Shown: positions 17,130 to 26,938, numbered from the stretch's first letter. The stretch: 64,000 nt of DNA from Tolypothrix brevis GSE-NOS-MK-07-07A (GCA_019358985.1 JAHHIJ010000006.1:156355-220354); one strand, 5' to 3'. Notes: generated by a model from the letters alone, not told the origin. Program-made: numbers and translations.

Positions 17130-20100
17130 ATGGCTGCAATTAATTTGAGCAGTTCCTATTCTCAAAACTTTGATTCGTTACTCAATTCAGGCACCAATAA
17201 CACATGGACTGATGACTCCACTATTGCCGGGTGGTACTCCACTAGGGTAACTTACAATGCAGGTACTGGCTCAAGCACCACAGGGTCACTCTACAGTTTT
17301 GGTACCACGAATGCCACTGAGCGAGCTTTGGGATCTGTAGCATCTGGCAGCACTAGCACGATTTTTTATGGAGTTCGCTTTCTCAACAACACGACTAACA
17401 CAATTAACTCACTCAATATTGGCTACATCGGTGAACAGTGGAGAAATAGCGGCAATACCACCCCTCAACAATTAGACTTTCAATATCAAATTGGTGCAAC
17501 CGCTATAAATTTAGGTACTTGGATTGACTTCGACTCCCTAGACTTTATCAGTCCAGTTGCTACAGCAACTGCTGGTGCCTTAGATGGTAATGCAACGGCT
17601 AACCGCACTACTTTATCCTCTACTTTAAGTGGTCTAAGCCTTGCCCCCAATCAAGAAATATGGCTTCGCTGGCAAGACATAGACAACACCGGTAGTGACC
17701 ACGGTTTGGGAATAGACGACTTTAGTATTTCCGCAGGAGGAGTTACCCCACCAAGTGCGATCGCTGTTACAATTCAAGCAACAGACTCAGCAGCAGCAGA
17801 AGCGGGGACTGAGCCAGGAACTTTCAGAATTACGCGCACAGGTGACACTAGCACCTCCCTAAGTGTAAATTACGCCGTTGCTACGGGTGCAGGTCAAGCA
17901 ACGAATGGTACTGATTACACACCTAACTTAAATGGCACTGCCACGATCGCAGCAGGTCAATCCTTTACAGATATCACGATTACACCTGTTGATGATAATA
18001 CAGTAGAAGGTTCGGAGACAGTAACACTCACGCTGGTTGATACTGCTGACTACGATTTGGGTGGTTCTAGCACCGCAACCGTGACTATTGCAGATAACGA
18101 TGTTGCTCCTGCTGTTCGCATCCGTGAGATTCAAGGTGCCGCGCATATCTCCCCCTTGAATGGTCAGGCAGTAAACAACGTTGCTGGTATTGTAACAGCG
18201 ATCGCCTCCAACGGATTCTACCTGCAAGACCCCAACCCCGATAATAATGATGCCACCTCAGAGGGCATTTTTGTTTTCACCACCTCTGCACCAACAGTAA
18301 GTGTCGGCAGCTCGATTTTAGTTAACGGTACAGTAAGTGAATTCCGTCCTGGTGGTTCCGCTGATAACCTCACCACCACTCAGATTATCAGCCCAACGAT
18401 TACCACATTATCAACTAACAATCCTCTCCCAGCTGCCACCATTCTTGGTAACGGCGGAAGAACAATTCCCACTACGGTAATTAGTAATGATCAAGTGGGT
18501 AACAATGTCGAAAATGCTGGTACAGTATTTGATCCCGCTCAAGATGGTATCGACTTCTACGAAAGCCTAGAAGGGATGCTGGTTCAGGTTAACAATCCGG
18601 TAACTACATCTCCAACCAATGTCTTTGGTACTTCTGAAGAAATTTGGGTACTCGCAGACAACGGAGCCAATGCCACCAGCCGCACTGCCCGTGGTGGTAG
18701 CCTGATTACAGAGAGCGATTTCAACCCAGAGCGAATTCAGATCGATGATTTGAACAATTCCCTGGTATTACCAACTGTCGATGTGGGTGCCCAACTCAGC
18801 ACAATTACCGGGGTTGTTAATTACAACTTCAACAACTACGAAGTTTTGGTTTCCACAGCACCAACAGTTGTACAGGCATCTACTCTGCAAAGAGAAGTGA
18901 GCAACCTGACTCCCCTCGCCAACCAACTTACCCTTGCCACCTTTAACGTAGAAAACCTTGACCCTGGTGATGGTGCGACCAGTTTCAACAACCTCGCAAA
19001 CCGGATTGTTAATAACCTCAGATCGCCCGATATCATCAACCTGGAAGAAATTCAAGATAACAATGGCGCCACCAATGACAGTGTTGTAGATGCCGACGTG
19101 ACGCTTCAGACCTTGATCGACGCGATCGCAAACGCAGGTGGTCCTACCTACCAGTACCGACAAATCAACCCTGTAGACGATACTAATGGTGGAGAACCCG
19201 GTGGCAACATCCGGGTTGCGTTCCTGTTCAATCCCCAACGAGTTAGCTTTGTTGATCGTGCCGGTGGTACCCCTACGTCCGGCATAACAGTCACCGATGT
19301 TGGAAGTGATGGCATCCCAGACCTTTCTGCCAGTCCTGGTCTAATTGATCCAAACAATGCTGCCTTTAACAGCAGCCGTAAACCCCTGGTTGGCGAATTT
19401 CTCTTTAACGGGCAGACCGTTTATGTAATTGGCAACCACTTCAACTCCAAAGGTGGTGACGATCCCCTATTTGGACCGACTCAACCCCCAGTCGTCTCTA
19501 CTGAGGTGCAGCGTAACCAGCAAGCCACCATTGTCAGGAACTTTGTTCAAAACATCCTAACAATTAACCCCAATGCCAACGTGGTTGTAGCGGGTGACTT
19601 GAATGACTTTGAGTTTTCTAACCCCCTGAGTATTTTAGAAGCTGGGGGATTGAATACCCTGATTGAAACGCTACCTGAGAACGAGCGTTACACCTTCAAC
19701 TTTCAGGGCAATGCTCAAACACTCGATCATATTCTAGTCAGTAACAATTTGTTCACTAGACTGAATGGATTTGATGCAGTTCACATCAACTCAGAGTTTG
19801 CCGATCAGGACAGTGACCATGACCCCGTTCTTGCTCGGTTTGATTTGATAAATGTGATTAATGGCACATCTGGTCGGGACACTTTAATCGGAACTGCCTT
19901 TGGTGACAGAATTACTGGTTTTGATGGTAAAGACGATATCACCACCGGCGCTGGTAATGATTTGATTGTCTACACCAGCTTATATGGTAAGGGCAACAGT
20001 ATTAATGAAGGCGACGATATCCTGGACTTTACAGTAGGTGCTGACAAGTTTGTTTTTACTGACTTGCTTGATAGTATTGTCCCAGGTGGCTACAACGGAA

Positions 20101-20264
20101 CTAATGCGATCGCTGATGGCTACATATCTTTTGGTGCAAGAGGACGAGATACTCAGATTCTGATTGACAGTGATGGTTCTGGAAATCTTCCCGCTCGACC
20201 GTTTATCAGAGTAGATAATGTTTCAGTTGCAGCCCTGAATAATGTGAATAATTTTGTCTTCTAG
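17130..20264 (+). CDS. Secreted endonuclease/exonuclease/phosphatase-family nuclease with Calx-beta and RTX-like end
   Basis: A 1044-residue probable extracellular DNase. Order: N-terminal beta domain (1-205); a Calx-beta repeat (about 212-325, ending STATVTIADND); an OB-fold domain (about 328-445, VRIREIQGAAHISPLNG); and an EEP nuclease (about 600-905) with TFNVENLDP, LEEIQD, GNHFNSKGGDD, VVAGDLNDF and the catalytic DSDHDPV. The last 130 residues contain GRDTLIGTAFGDRITGFDGK and GGAGNDLI-like calcium-binding turns and a hydrophobic end, as in type I secretion substrates. There is no signal peptide, which fits type I export. Uses may include phosphate scavenging or eDNA turnover; no exporter is adjacent. 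Confidence 0.85.
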   Translation: MAAINLSSSYSQNFDSLLNSGTNNTWTDDSTIAGWYSTRVTYNAGTGSSTTGSLYSFGTTNATERALGSVASGSTSTIFYGVRFLNNTTNTINSLNIGYIGEQWRNSGNTTPQQLDFQYQIGATAINLGTWIDFDSLDFISPVATATAGALDGNATANRTTLSSTLSGLSLAPNQEIWLRWQDIDNTGSDHGLGIDDFSISAGGVTPPSAIAVTIQATDSAAAEAGTEPGTFRITRTGDTSTSLSVNYAVATGAGQATNGTDYTPNLNGTATIAAGQSFTDITITPVDDNTVEGSETVTLTLVDTADYDLGGSSTATVTIADNDVAPAVRIREIQGAAHISPLNGQAVNNVAGIVTAIASNGFYLQDPNPDNNDATSEGIFVFTTSAPTVSVGSSILVNGTVSEFRPGGSADNLTTTQIISPTITTLSTNNPLPAATILGNGGRTIPTTVISNDQVGNNVENAGTVFDPAQDGIDFYESLEGMLVQVNNPVTTSPTNVFGTSEEIWVLADNGANATSRTARGGSLITESDFNPERIQIDDLNNSLVLPTVDVGAQLSTITGVVNYNFNNYEVLVSTAPTVVQASTLQREVSNLTPLANQLTLATFNVENLDPGDGATSFNNLANRIVNNLRSPDIINLEEIQDNNGATNDSVVDADVTLQTLIDAIANAGGPTYQYRQINPVDDTNGGEPGGNIRVAFLFNPQRVSFVDRAGGTPTSGITVTDVGSDGIPDLSASPGLIDPNNAAFNSSRKPLVGEFLFNGQTVYVIGNHFNSKGGDDPLFGPTQPPVVSTEVQRNQQATIVRNFVQNILTINPNANVVVAGDLNDFEFSNPLSILEAGGLNTLIETLPENERYTFNFQGNAQTLDHILVSNNLFTRLNGFDAVHINSEFADQDSDHDPVLARFDLINVINGTSGRDTLIGTAFGDRITGFDGKDDITTGAGNDLIVYTSLYGKGNSINEGDDILDFTVGADKFVFTDLLDSIVPGGYNGTNAIADGYISFGARGRDTQILIDSDGSGNLPARPFIRVDNVSVAALNNVNNFVF

Positions 20265-20333
20265 GTAACATATTTTCTTAGGAGTTTCCACTAAATATCA
20301 CCGGACAAAATTTTCTGTCCCATTGCAACCGTC

Positions 20334-20362
20334 GTAGAGACGTTCCACCGGAACGTCTTTAC
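20334..20362. repeat. GACGTTCC hairpin repeat
   Basis: Hairpin GTAGAGACGTTCC/GGAACGTCTTTAC with an ACCGTC flank and a nearby CACCGGACATGATA, an inverted version of the modules in the 43.9-44.4 kb array. It lies in the 240-bp gap between the nuclease and SDR genes, which otherwise looks empty. Confidence 0.8.
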
Positions 20363-20506
20363 TTTACATTGTAAGTAATACACCGGACATGATAGAATTT
20401 CCAAGTTTATGTCCCGACCCAGTAATTGATTAGTTGTAGTTGTTAATTGCTAGATATGCATTCAAAATAGTTAAGCTGTATAACAACTACAATCTAAAAA
20501 ATATTT

Positions 20507-21475
20507 ATGAGCCAGAAACGGATTTTTGTGACTGGTGCAAGTGGCTGTGTCGGACACTACCTGAGCGAAACTTTAATTAAAGAGACGAATCACGAACTGT
20601 ATTTGCTGGTAAGAAACCCAGATAAACTGAAAGTCGATACTCAAGCACGTCCTGGTATCACAGTTTTGCAAGGTGATATGCAAGAAATTGGCTTATTTGC
20701 GGACTTGCTGAAAACAATTGATACTGCGGTGTTAACGGCGACGGCTTGGGGTGGAGACAACACATTTAAGATTAATGTAGATAAAACCCTAGAATTAATG
20801 AGTTTGTTAGATCCAGATAGATGCGAACAGGTAATTTATTTTTCTACCGCTAGCGTTTTAGGTCGCAACGAACAACCATTGAAGGAAGCTGGGGAACTAG
20901 GGATAGATTATGTCCGGTCTAAGTATGAATGTTTACACAAAGTACCAAAATTAGATATTGCCCCCAAAGTTACCACAGTTTTTCCCACTTTAGTTTTAGG
21001 TGGTGAAGCTGATAAACCTTATTCTCATATTTCTTCGGGTATTTCCGAAGTTACAAAATATATTGATTTAATTCGTTTTTTGCAACTAGATGGTAGCTTC
21101 CACTTCATTCACGGGCGAGATATTGCTACAGTCGTGGGATATTTAATAGATAATCCTCCCAAAGAAAAGCGATCGCGAAAGTTAGTTTTAGGTCAAGCGC
21201 AGTTAACAGCAAACCAAGCAATTGAAGATGTTTGCGCGTATCTTGGTAAAAAAATCATCTTTCGTCTTCCGCTATCTTTATCGCTAGCTAATGTCATAAT
21301 CGCGGTATTTCGCATTCAAATGGATGCTTGGAGTCGATTTTGCATGAACTATCGCCATTTTACTTACAAAAATGCCATCAATCCTGCCACTTTCAGCTTA
21401 CCAAATTACTGCGCCACCATGAGCGATGTTTTGAAAATAAGCGGTGTTAAACCTGCCAATACCAATTCTCTGTAA
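20507..21475 (+). CDS. NAD(P)-dependent epimerase/dehydratase (extended SDR)
   Basis: A 322-residue extended short-chain dehydrogenase/reductase. The nucleotide-binding TGASGCVGHYL is at residues 9-19, an ATAWGG segment follows, the STAS strand carries the catalytic Ser, and YVRSK supplies Tyr and Lys. FIHGRDIATVVGYL is the usual end of the substrate domain. The C-terminal 60 residues include a hydrophobic LSLANVIIAVF stretch, so membrane association is possible. Substrate is unknown; sugar-nucleotide or isoprenoid-type substrates are typical. Confidence 0.8.
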   Translation: MSQKRIFVTGASGCVGHYLSETLIKETNHELYLLVRNPDKLKVDTQARPGITVLQGDMQEIGLFADLLKTIDTAVLTATAWGGDNTFKINVDKTLELMSLLDPDRCEQVIYFSTASVLGRNEQPLKEAGELGIDYVRSKYECLHKVPKLDIAPKVTTVFPTLVLGGEADKPYSHISSGISEVTKYIDLIRFLQLDGSFHFIHGRDIATVVGYLIDNPPKEKRSRKLVLGQAQLTANQAIEDVCAYLGKKIIFRLPLSLSLANVIIAVFRIQMDAWSRFCMNYRHFTYKNAINPATFSLPNYCATMSDVLKISGVKPANTNSL

Positions 21476-21770
21476 CAATAAACTCAATTAGCCCACCCAG
21501 GTAAGCTCAGAAAATCTGAATGAAAACTCTGCGTACCTTTGCGCTTACCTTAGCGTTCCTTTGCGTTAAAAAAGAATAATTGAGCGCAACTAGATACTTT
21601 TAGCAACAAATTACACAAGTATTTATTCATAAGGAACCAGGCGATCGCTAATAGCGTCTCATCAATCATTGTTAAAAGAAAATAAAACTAGCAATAAATC
21701 AATTACTCTTAGTTTTAGCTACATTAATTACAGTTAAAAAAAATAACCATAACCTGAGGATTTCTACTAA

Positions 21771-23363
21771 ATGCGAATTTTACTGGTGTATCCTATATTT
21801 CCCAAAACCTTTTGGTCATACGAAAAAATCTTGGAATTAGTTAACCGCAAGGTTTTATTACCACCTTTAGGTTTAGTAACAGTAGCAGCCATTTTGCCCC
21901 AAGAATGGGAATTCAAACTTGTAGATCGCAACATTCGCACCGCAACTGAAGAAGAATGGGCATGGGCAGATGTAGTAATTTTATCTGCGATGATTGTCCA
22001 AAAAGCAGATTTACTCGACCAAATTAAAGAAGCAAAAAGACGTGGTAAGTTAGTTGCCGTGGGTGGTCCTTACCCGACTTCCGTACCCCACGAAGTTGAG
22101 AATGTAGGTGCAGATTTTCTCATTCTCGATGAAGGAGAAATTACTCTACCAATGTTTATTGATGCAATCAAGCGAGGAGAAACATCAGGTGTTTTTCGCG
22201 CTACCGAAAAACCCGATGTGACATCTACACCCATACCCCGCTTTGATTTACTAGAACTTAATGCTTATGACATGATGTCAGTTCAATTTTCGCGGGGTTG
22301 TCCTTTTCAGTGCGAATTTTGTGACATCATTGTTCTTTATGGTCGCAAACCGCGCACCAAATCACCAGCACAACTTTTAGCAGAATTAGATTGTCTTTAT
22401 AATTTGGGTTGGCGTCGTGGTGTCTTTATGGTGGATGACAACTTTATCGGCAACAAACGTAACGTTAAATTGTTGCTGAAAGAGTTAAAAGTCTGGATGG
22501 CAGAACATCAATATCCCTTTGCATTTGACACTGAAGCTTCAATTGATTTAGCCGAAGATGCAGAAATGATGGAATTGATGGTTGAGTGCGGTTTCGCTGC
22601 CGTATTCTTAGGAATTGAAACACCCGATGAAGACAGTCTGCAACTAACGAAGAAGTTTCAAAATACCCGCAGTTCGCTAACTGAAGCGGTGGAAAGCATT
22701 ATTAAAGCTGGATTGCGACCGATGGCTGGCTTTATTATTGGTTTTGATAACGAAAAAGCAGGTGCAGGCGATCGCATTGTCCGTTTTGCCGAATTATCAG
22801 CAATTCCCTCTACCACCTTCGCCATGTTGCAAGCGCTACCCAATACAGCGTTGTGGCATCGTCTGAAAAAAGAAGGACGACTGCGCGAAAACCAAGACGG
22901 CAACATCAATCAAAGTACTTTGATGAACTTCGTTGCCACCCGTCCTTTAGAGGATATTGCCAGAGAATATATTGAGGCATTTTGTGCTTTATACGACCCC
23001 GTAAAATATTTAGACCGCACTTATCGTTGCTTCTTGATGATGGGTGGTCCAAGTTGGACACGACCAGCGAAGATGCCAGAGTTAATACTTGTGAGAGCAT
23101 TTCTAATTATTATCTGGCGACAAGGAATCAAACGCGAAACTCGCTGGAAATTCTGGCATCACTTGTTTAGCATCATCAAGCGTAATCCAAGAGCTGTAGA
23201 GCATTACCTCTCAGCCTGCGCTCATATCGAACATTTCTTCGAGTATCGTCAAATTGTGCGCGATCAAATTGAATCTCAGTTAGCTGAGTATTTAGCACAA
23301 GGCAAAGAAAAGCCCTATGAGGTGAAAGTTGAGCCAAAAGTTGAGGCAGTAGCATCCAAATAA
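21771..23363 (+). CDS. B12-binding radical SAM protein with DUF4070-like C-terminus
   Basis: A 530-residue radical SAM enzyme. Residues 1-140 form a cobalamin-binding-type Rossmann domain (MRILLVYPIFP, VAVGGPYPTSVPHEV). The [4Fe-4S] cysteines are Cys177, Cys181 and Cys184 in RGCPFQCEFCDIIV, followed by GRKPRTKS and VDDNFIGNK. The C-terminal 150 residues resemble DUF4070. This architecture includes the hopanoid C-2 methylase HpnP, but cyanobacteria have several paralogues and no squalene-hopene genes are adjacent, so the substrate is left open. The His loop typical of B12 binding (DxHxxG) is not evident. Confidence 0.8.
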   Translation: MRILLVYPIFPKTFWSYEKILELVNRKVLLPPLGLVTVAAILPQEWEFKLVDRNIRTATEEEWAWADVVILSAMIVQKADLLDQIKEAKRRGKLVAVGGPYPTSVPHEVENVGADFLILDEGEITLPMFIDAIKRGETSGVFRATEKPDVTSTPIPRFDLLELNAYDMMSVQFSRGCPFQCEFCDIIVLYGRKPRTKSPAQLLAELDCLYNLGWRRGVFMVDDNFIGNKRNVKLLLKELKVWMAEHQYPFAFDTEASIDLAEDAEMMELMVECGFAAVFLGIETPDEDSLQLTKKFQNTRSSLTEAVESIIKAGLRPMAGFIIGFDNEKAGAGDRIVRFAELSAIPSTTFAMLQALPNTALWHRLKKEGRLRENQDGNINQSTLMNFVATRPLEDIAREYIEAFCALYDPVKYLDRTYRCFLMMGGPSWTRPAKMPELILVRAFLIIIWRQGIKRETRWKFWHHLFSIIKRNPRAVEHYLSACAHIEHFFEYRQIVRDQIESQLAEYLAQGKEKPYEVKVEPKVEAVASK

Positions 23364-23378
23364 AAGCACCTGCACCCG

Positions 23379-23540
23379 AATAAATGCGATCGCACTTCTC
23401 TAACATCATAAATGCGATCGCACTCTCCTCAACCCAATAAATGCGATAGCCGTTCGCGTAGCGTGTCCGACAGGACAAGGCTTAAGCGGAGCTTATCGCA
23501 CTTTCCCAGTTATCACAATAAACGCGATCGCTTTATACGC
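23379..23540. repeat. ATAAATGCGATCGCACT repeats, one split by a 47-bp element
   Basis: Several units of AATGCGATCGCACT, each centred on a HIP1 octamer, follow the radical SAM gene. The third unit is interrupted at 23448-23494 by a module containing GCCGTTCGCGTAGCGTGTCC and ending AAGCGGAGCTT. The flanks read GCGAT and ATCGC, so the insertion duplicated AT inside GCGATCGC. Confidence 0.75.
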
Positions 23541-23571
23541 TGGAATATGGTGTTTAATGTGAGTCTCTTTT

Positions 23572-23841
23572 TTAAATAACAACTTCGTCTTCTTTAACTA
23601 ACACATCTTGTTTCTCTTTTATGTTGTCCCAATCAATAACAGCTACCCACAGATTTTCTGCTGTTGAATATTGAACAACTCCATCTACTTCTAAATCTTC
23701 GCTATAAAGCGTTATTTCTTGACCATTTTGCAACCAAATTTTCTGATGAGCTAAATCCTCAATCGTACCAGTACAATTAAGGCGTAAGCGACCTTGAACA
23801 TCAGCGTTATGGAAATCTACAAAGACTTTTGACTTTTCCAT
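23572..23841 (-). CDS. Small protein of unknown function, second gene of a coupled pair
   Basis: An 89-residue, probably all-beta protein (FVDFHNADVQGRLRLN, QEITLYSEDLEVDGVVQY) with an acidic C-terminus. No family is recognised. TAGGAGTT lies 8 bases before the ATG and overlaps the stop codon of the upstream interrupted gene (23855-23857), so the two were probably co-translated. With the upstream gene broken, its current expression is uncertain. Confidence 0.6.
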   Translation of the reverse strand: MEKSKVFVDFHNADVQGRLRLNCTGTIEDLAHQKIWLQNGQEITLYSEDLEVDGVVQYSTAENLWVAVIDWDNIKEKQDVLVKEDEVVI

Positions 23842-23854
23842 ATATTGATAACTC

Positions 23855-24535
23855 CTAATTTAACTTGCCTGGGTTGCCAATTGTGGGTGTCAACAAATTA
23901 CTAATCTGCTCAGGTGTCAAGCCTATTAATGTAGCATGATGGAGGCTTCTGCCAGATGTCCGAATAACATCACCGCTCGGTTAAACTTACCCAAAACTAC
24001 CCAAGTCTAGACTTGGGTAGTTTTGGCGTTAACTTCCTGTTTCACAGCGGTCTTAGAATGGCTTCTAAGAGGTTTATCCGCTCCGCAGGCAATCTCGGTA
24101 GAGCTTACCGTTCTTACAAAGTTCGACGGGACGGAAACCGAAGAAAGAGCCGACTTTGCGCTTTCTGACCGTTTAGGGACGTGAATATCCTCAAACCATC
24201 GGTCTATGTTACGAGCCGCGTTTAAGTCTCTGTCAGATAAGTAGCCACAATCAGGACAGATGTAAACGCGGTTTTTAAGAGGCATTTTGTGACGATGATT
24301 ACCGCAGTTAGAGTTTCCTACCCCCTTGTTTACGAATTTCACCTACGGTTGTCACGCCAATTTGCCCATGAGGGATTTTTGCAGATAGTTCCTTTACAGA
24401 TAATCCTACCGCGCTTTCTACAGAGATTCCAGTTACACCACTGGGGTGTGTTCCAATTGCTCGTTCAATATCTTCTGGACGATTGCGTCCTCCTCGAACA
24501 ACTACAGCTTCATCTGGTATTGTTTCTAGGCTCAC
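23855..24535 (-). pseudogene. Unknown gene interrupted by an IS200/IS605 remnant
   Basis: The N-terminal part (24535 to about 24318) reads MSLETIPDEAVVVRGG...VGEIRKQGG. The C-terminal part (23974 to 23855) reads GDVIRTSGRS...LTPEQISNLLTP and ends with TAG. The two join smoothly at the GG/GD boundary into one protein of about 112 residues, with about 343 bp of foreign sequence between. That insert carries the end of a tnpB gene. The family is not recognised; the RGGRNRPEDI and THPSGVTGISVE segments look well ordered, so it was probably a real gene recently. Confidence 0.7.
23975..24318 (-). mobile_element. IS200/IS605-family remnant: tnpB 3' end and right-end hairpin
   Basis: The frame at 24342-24007 contains the TnpB zinc ribbon and RuvC III region: CGNHRHKMPL, YICPDCGYLSDRDLNAARNI, then VSSTEIACGADKP. 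A perfect 36-bp palindrome (23991-24026, arms CCAAAACTACCCAAGTCT) marks the right end, as expected for this family. The left end, any tnpA and most of tnpB are gone, so it cannot move by itself. The 3' end of tnpB plus right end is where the guide (omega) RNA is encoded in active relatives. Confidence 0.75.
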
Positions 24536-25143
24536 AAGCTAATGATATTTATTTTATCAACAACAGCATACTATCGGTATTGGGTAATATTTAGTATAAG
24601 TAAAAAAATATTTACATCAATGCGATCGCATAAATCCCTACATCACAAATGCGATCGCAGTTTGTGACCCTCTGATACTGTTGGGGGAGGTAGATAAGCG
24701 CGTACCTCCCACCAGGGGCAACATCTTGCGATGGCATCTGGGGAATGTGGGTGAAAAGTCAGATTCCCGACTTCTTAAAGAAGTCGGGAATCTGAACATC
24801 ACAAACAAAACACAACATTGTATACCATTATTGGTATGTAATTATATAGATATTTTACCAGCTTCCCTAATCTTTACAAAACTTTACATTGCGCTTCGTC
24901 TTAAGCTTTATGAAAGAAGTATTTGTACTTTTATAAAGTATAATTAAGAATAAAGATAAAAAAGACGGGGAACCTCCCTTGGCTAATATTACCTAGAAAG
25001 TTACCCGGAAATGTAAAAAGTTTAATTGTTGTAGATATTTGTAGATAAAAACTACAAACATATTGTCTTTGCAACCAACTTGTGGTTAATAAAGACGAGC
25101 AAAGAAAACAGTAAAATTATCGGTTTAAGAGGCAAAGGTCGGC
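24536..25143. other. Intergenic region before the ABC1 kinase gene
   Basis: About 600 bp with HIP1-containing ATGCGATCGCA units near 24620 and 24650, an AGGTAGATAAGCGCGTACCTCCC partial palindrome and the hairpin at 24760-24794. An 88-codon plus frame at 24681 runs through the hairpin and has no protein-like features. The promoter of the downstream gene should be here. Confidence 0.4.
24760..24794. repeat. GACTTCTTAAAGAAGTC hairpin (copy 1)
   Basis: A near-perfect inverted repeat with arms CAGATTCCCGACTTCTT and AAGAAGTCGGGAATCTG. Similar hairpins lie at 28492-28522 and 36563-36595, so this is a dispersed, terminator-like family. Confidence 0.75.
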
Positions 25144-26853
25144 GTGGGTCAGTATCAACCTGCTCAGTTAAGGAGCTATAATCCAAACGCGATCGCTCGC
25201 TACTACAGCTTGCGTCCCTGGCTAGCTGTAGCGCGGGCAATAAAGGTAGTTTGGTTTTTTGCGGGATTTATTCTCGGTTTAAAGTGGGATGAATGGCGTG
25301 GGGAAGTTGAACAAAACAAGTTCAAACGAGCCATTCAGTTGCGAGAAATATTAACACGTCTGGGTCCAACTTTTATTAAAGTAGGTCAAGCTCTCTCGAC
25401 GCGACCGGACTTAATACGTAAAGATTTCTTAGAGGAACTGATAAAGCTACAAGACCAGTTGCCACCTTTTGATAATGCGATCGCTTATCAGATTATCGAA
25501 ACTCAACTGAACGCAAGCGTTTCAGAAATTTATAGCGAATTGTCGCCAACTCCAGTCGCTGCGGCTAGCTTAGGTCAAGTATACCGTGGTCGTCTCTACA
25601 GCGGCGAAGAAGTAGCGGTAAAAGTGCAACGACCAAACTTGCGTCCGGTGATTACACTCGACCTTTATCTAATGCGCTGGGCAGCAGGTTGGTTGAGTCC
25701 TTGGTTGCCCCTCAATCTCGGTCACGATTTAAGTTTAATTGTGGACGAGTTTGGCACAAAGTTATTTGAAGAAATCGACTATATCAATGAAGGTCGTAAC
25801 GCGGAAAAATTTGCGATTAACTTCCGCAACCATCCCCAAGTCAAAATACCAGCTATTTATTGGAGTTATACCAACACTCGCGTTTTAACCCTGGAATGGA
25901 TTAACGGCTTCAAACTGACAGACACGAAAAACATTCGCGGTGTCGGTTTAGACCCAGAAGCGATTATCCAAATTGGTGTCACCTCAGGTTTGCAACAGTT
26001 GTTAGAACATGGTTTCTTTCATGCAGATCCCCATCCGGGTAACTTGTTTGCCATGCATGATGGTCGCATGGCTTACGTTGACTTTGGCATGATGGATCAG
26101 CTAGAGGAAACCACCAAAGAAACTCTTGTGGATGCGTTGGTGCATGTAGTCAATAAAGACTATAGCGAGTTCGCTGAAGACTTAGTAAATTTAGGATTTC
26201 TCACACCAGAAACGAATATTGCTCCGATTGTGCCGGCATTAGAAGCGGTGCTGGGAAACGCAATTGGCAAAAACGTCAAGGATTTTAATTTCAAAACAAT
26301 TACCGATGAATTTTCGGAATTGATGTATGAATATCCTTTCCGCGTTCCGGCGAAGTTTGCCTTAATTATTCGTTCTTTGGTGACACAAGAAGGTATTGCT
26401 TTAAGCCTCAATCCTAATTTTAAAATAGTCGAGGTAGCTTATCCTTACGTAGCACGAAGGTTGCTAACAGGAGATTCTCCAGGATTGCAGCGACGATTAT
26501 TAAATGTGTTGTTCAAAGATGGAAAATTCCAGTGGCAGCGATTAGAAAATTTAATTGCGATCGCTCGCACTGATAACAACTTTGATTTATTACCAACAGC
26601 GCAATTAGGTTTACAATATTTACTGTCTGATGAAGGCAAGTTTATCCAAAGACAGTTGCTGCTTGCTTTGACTGAGGATGACCGTCTTCACACCGAAGAA
26701 GTTCAACGCTTGTGGAATCTGGTGAAAGATGACTTAAAGCCGAATCGTTTATTGAATGTAGCGATCGGCATTTTGACAGAATTCTCTAGAGAAAGCGCTG
26801 CCGCTATTTTACCAACTGCTACATCCCTTGTTTCTTTTGGAAAAAAACAGTAA
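25144..26853 (+). CDS. ABC1/UbiB-type atypical kinase (AarF family)
   Basis: A 569-residue ABC1-family protein. The KxGQ motif (FIKVGQALSTRPDLI, about 78-92) and the alanine-rich loop PVAAASLGQVYRG are family hallmarks, with VAVKVQRP as the lysine strand, FHADPHPGNLF as the catalytic loop and YVDFGMM as the metal-binding motif. Members affect quinone or prenyl-lipid metabolism; cyanobacteria have several. A second hydrophobic region near residue 35 (VVWFFAGFILGL) may contact the membrane. The start is GTG at 25144; no upstream ATG in frame was found. Confidence 0.88.
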   Translation: MGQYQPAQLRSYNPNAIARYYSLRPWLAVARAIKVVWFFAGFILGLKWDEWRGEVEQNKFKRAIQLREILTRLGPTFIKVGQALSTRPDLIRKDFLEELIKLQDQLPPFDNAIAYQIIETQLNASVSEIYSELSPTPVAAASLGQVYRGRLYSGEEVAVKVQRPNLRPVITLDLYLMRWAAGWLSPWLPLNLGHDLSLIVDEFGTKLFEEIDYINEGRNAEKFAINFRNHPQVKIPAIYWSYTNTRVLTLEWINGFKLTDTKNIRGVGLDPEAIIQIGVTSGLQQLLEHGFFHADPHPGNLFAMHDGRMAYVDFGMMDQLEETTKETLVDALVHVVNKDYSEFAEDLVNLGFLTPETNIAPIVPALEAVLGNAIGKNVKDFNFKTITDEFSELMYEYPFRVPAKFALIIRSLVTQEGIALSLNPNFKIVEVAYPYVARRLLTGDSPGLQRRLLNVLFKDGKFQWQRLENLIAIARTDNNFDLLPTAQLGLQYLLSDEGKFIQRQLLLALTEDDRLHTEEVQRLWNLVKDDLKPNRLLNVAIGILTEFSRESAAAILPTATSLVSFGKKQ

Positions 26854-26938
26854 CAACACAGGCTGTGGGGAACGCTTAGGGCAAGGGAAAGAGTAGTATA
26901 TTCCCTATTTTCAATTCCCATATTAATCAGGAGTTTTC

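Noticed and set aside
24681..24947. Plus-strand 88-codon frame
   Set aside because: It reads through the hairpin at 24760-24794 and shows no domain or ribosome-binding site.
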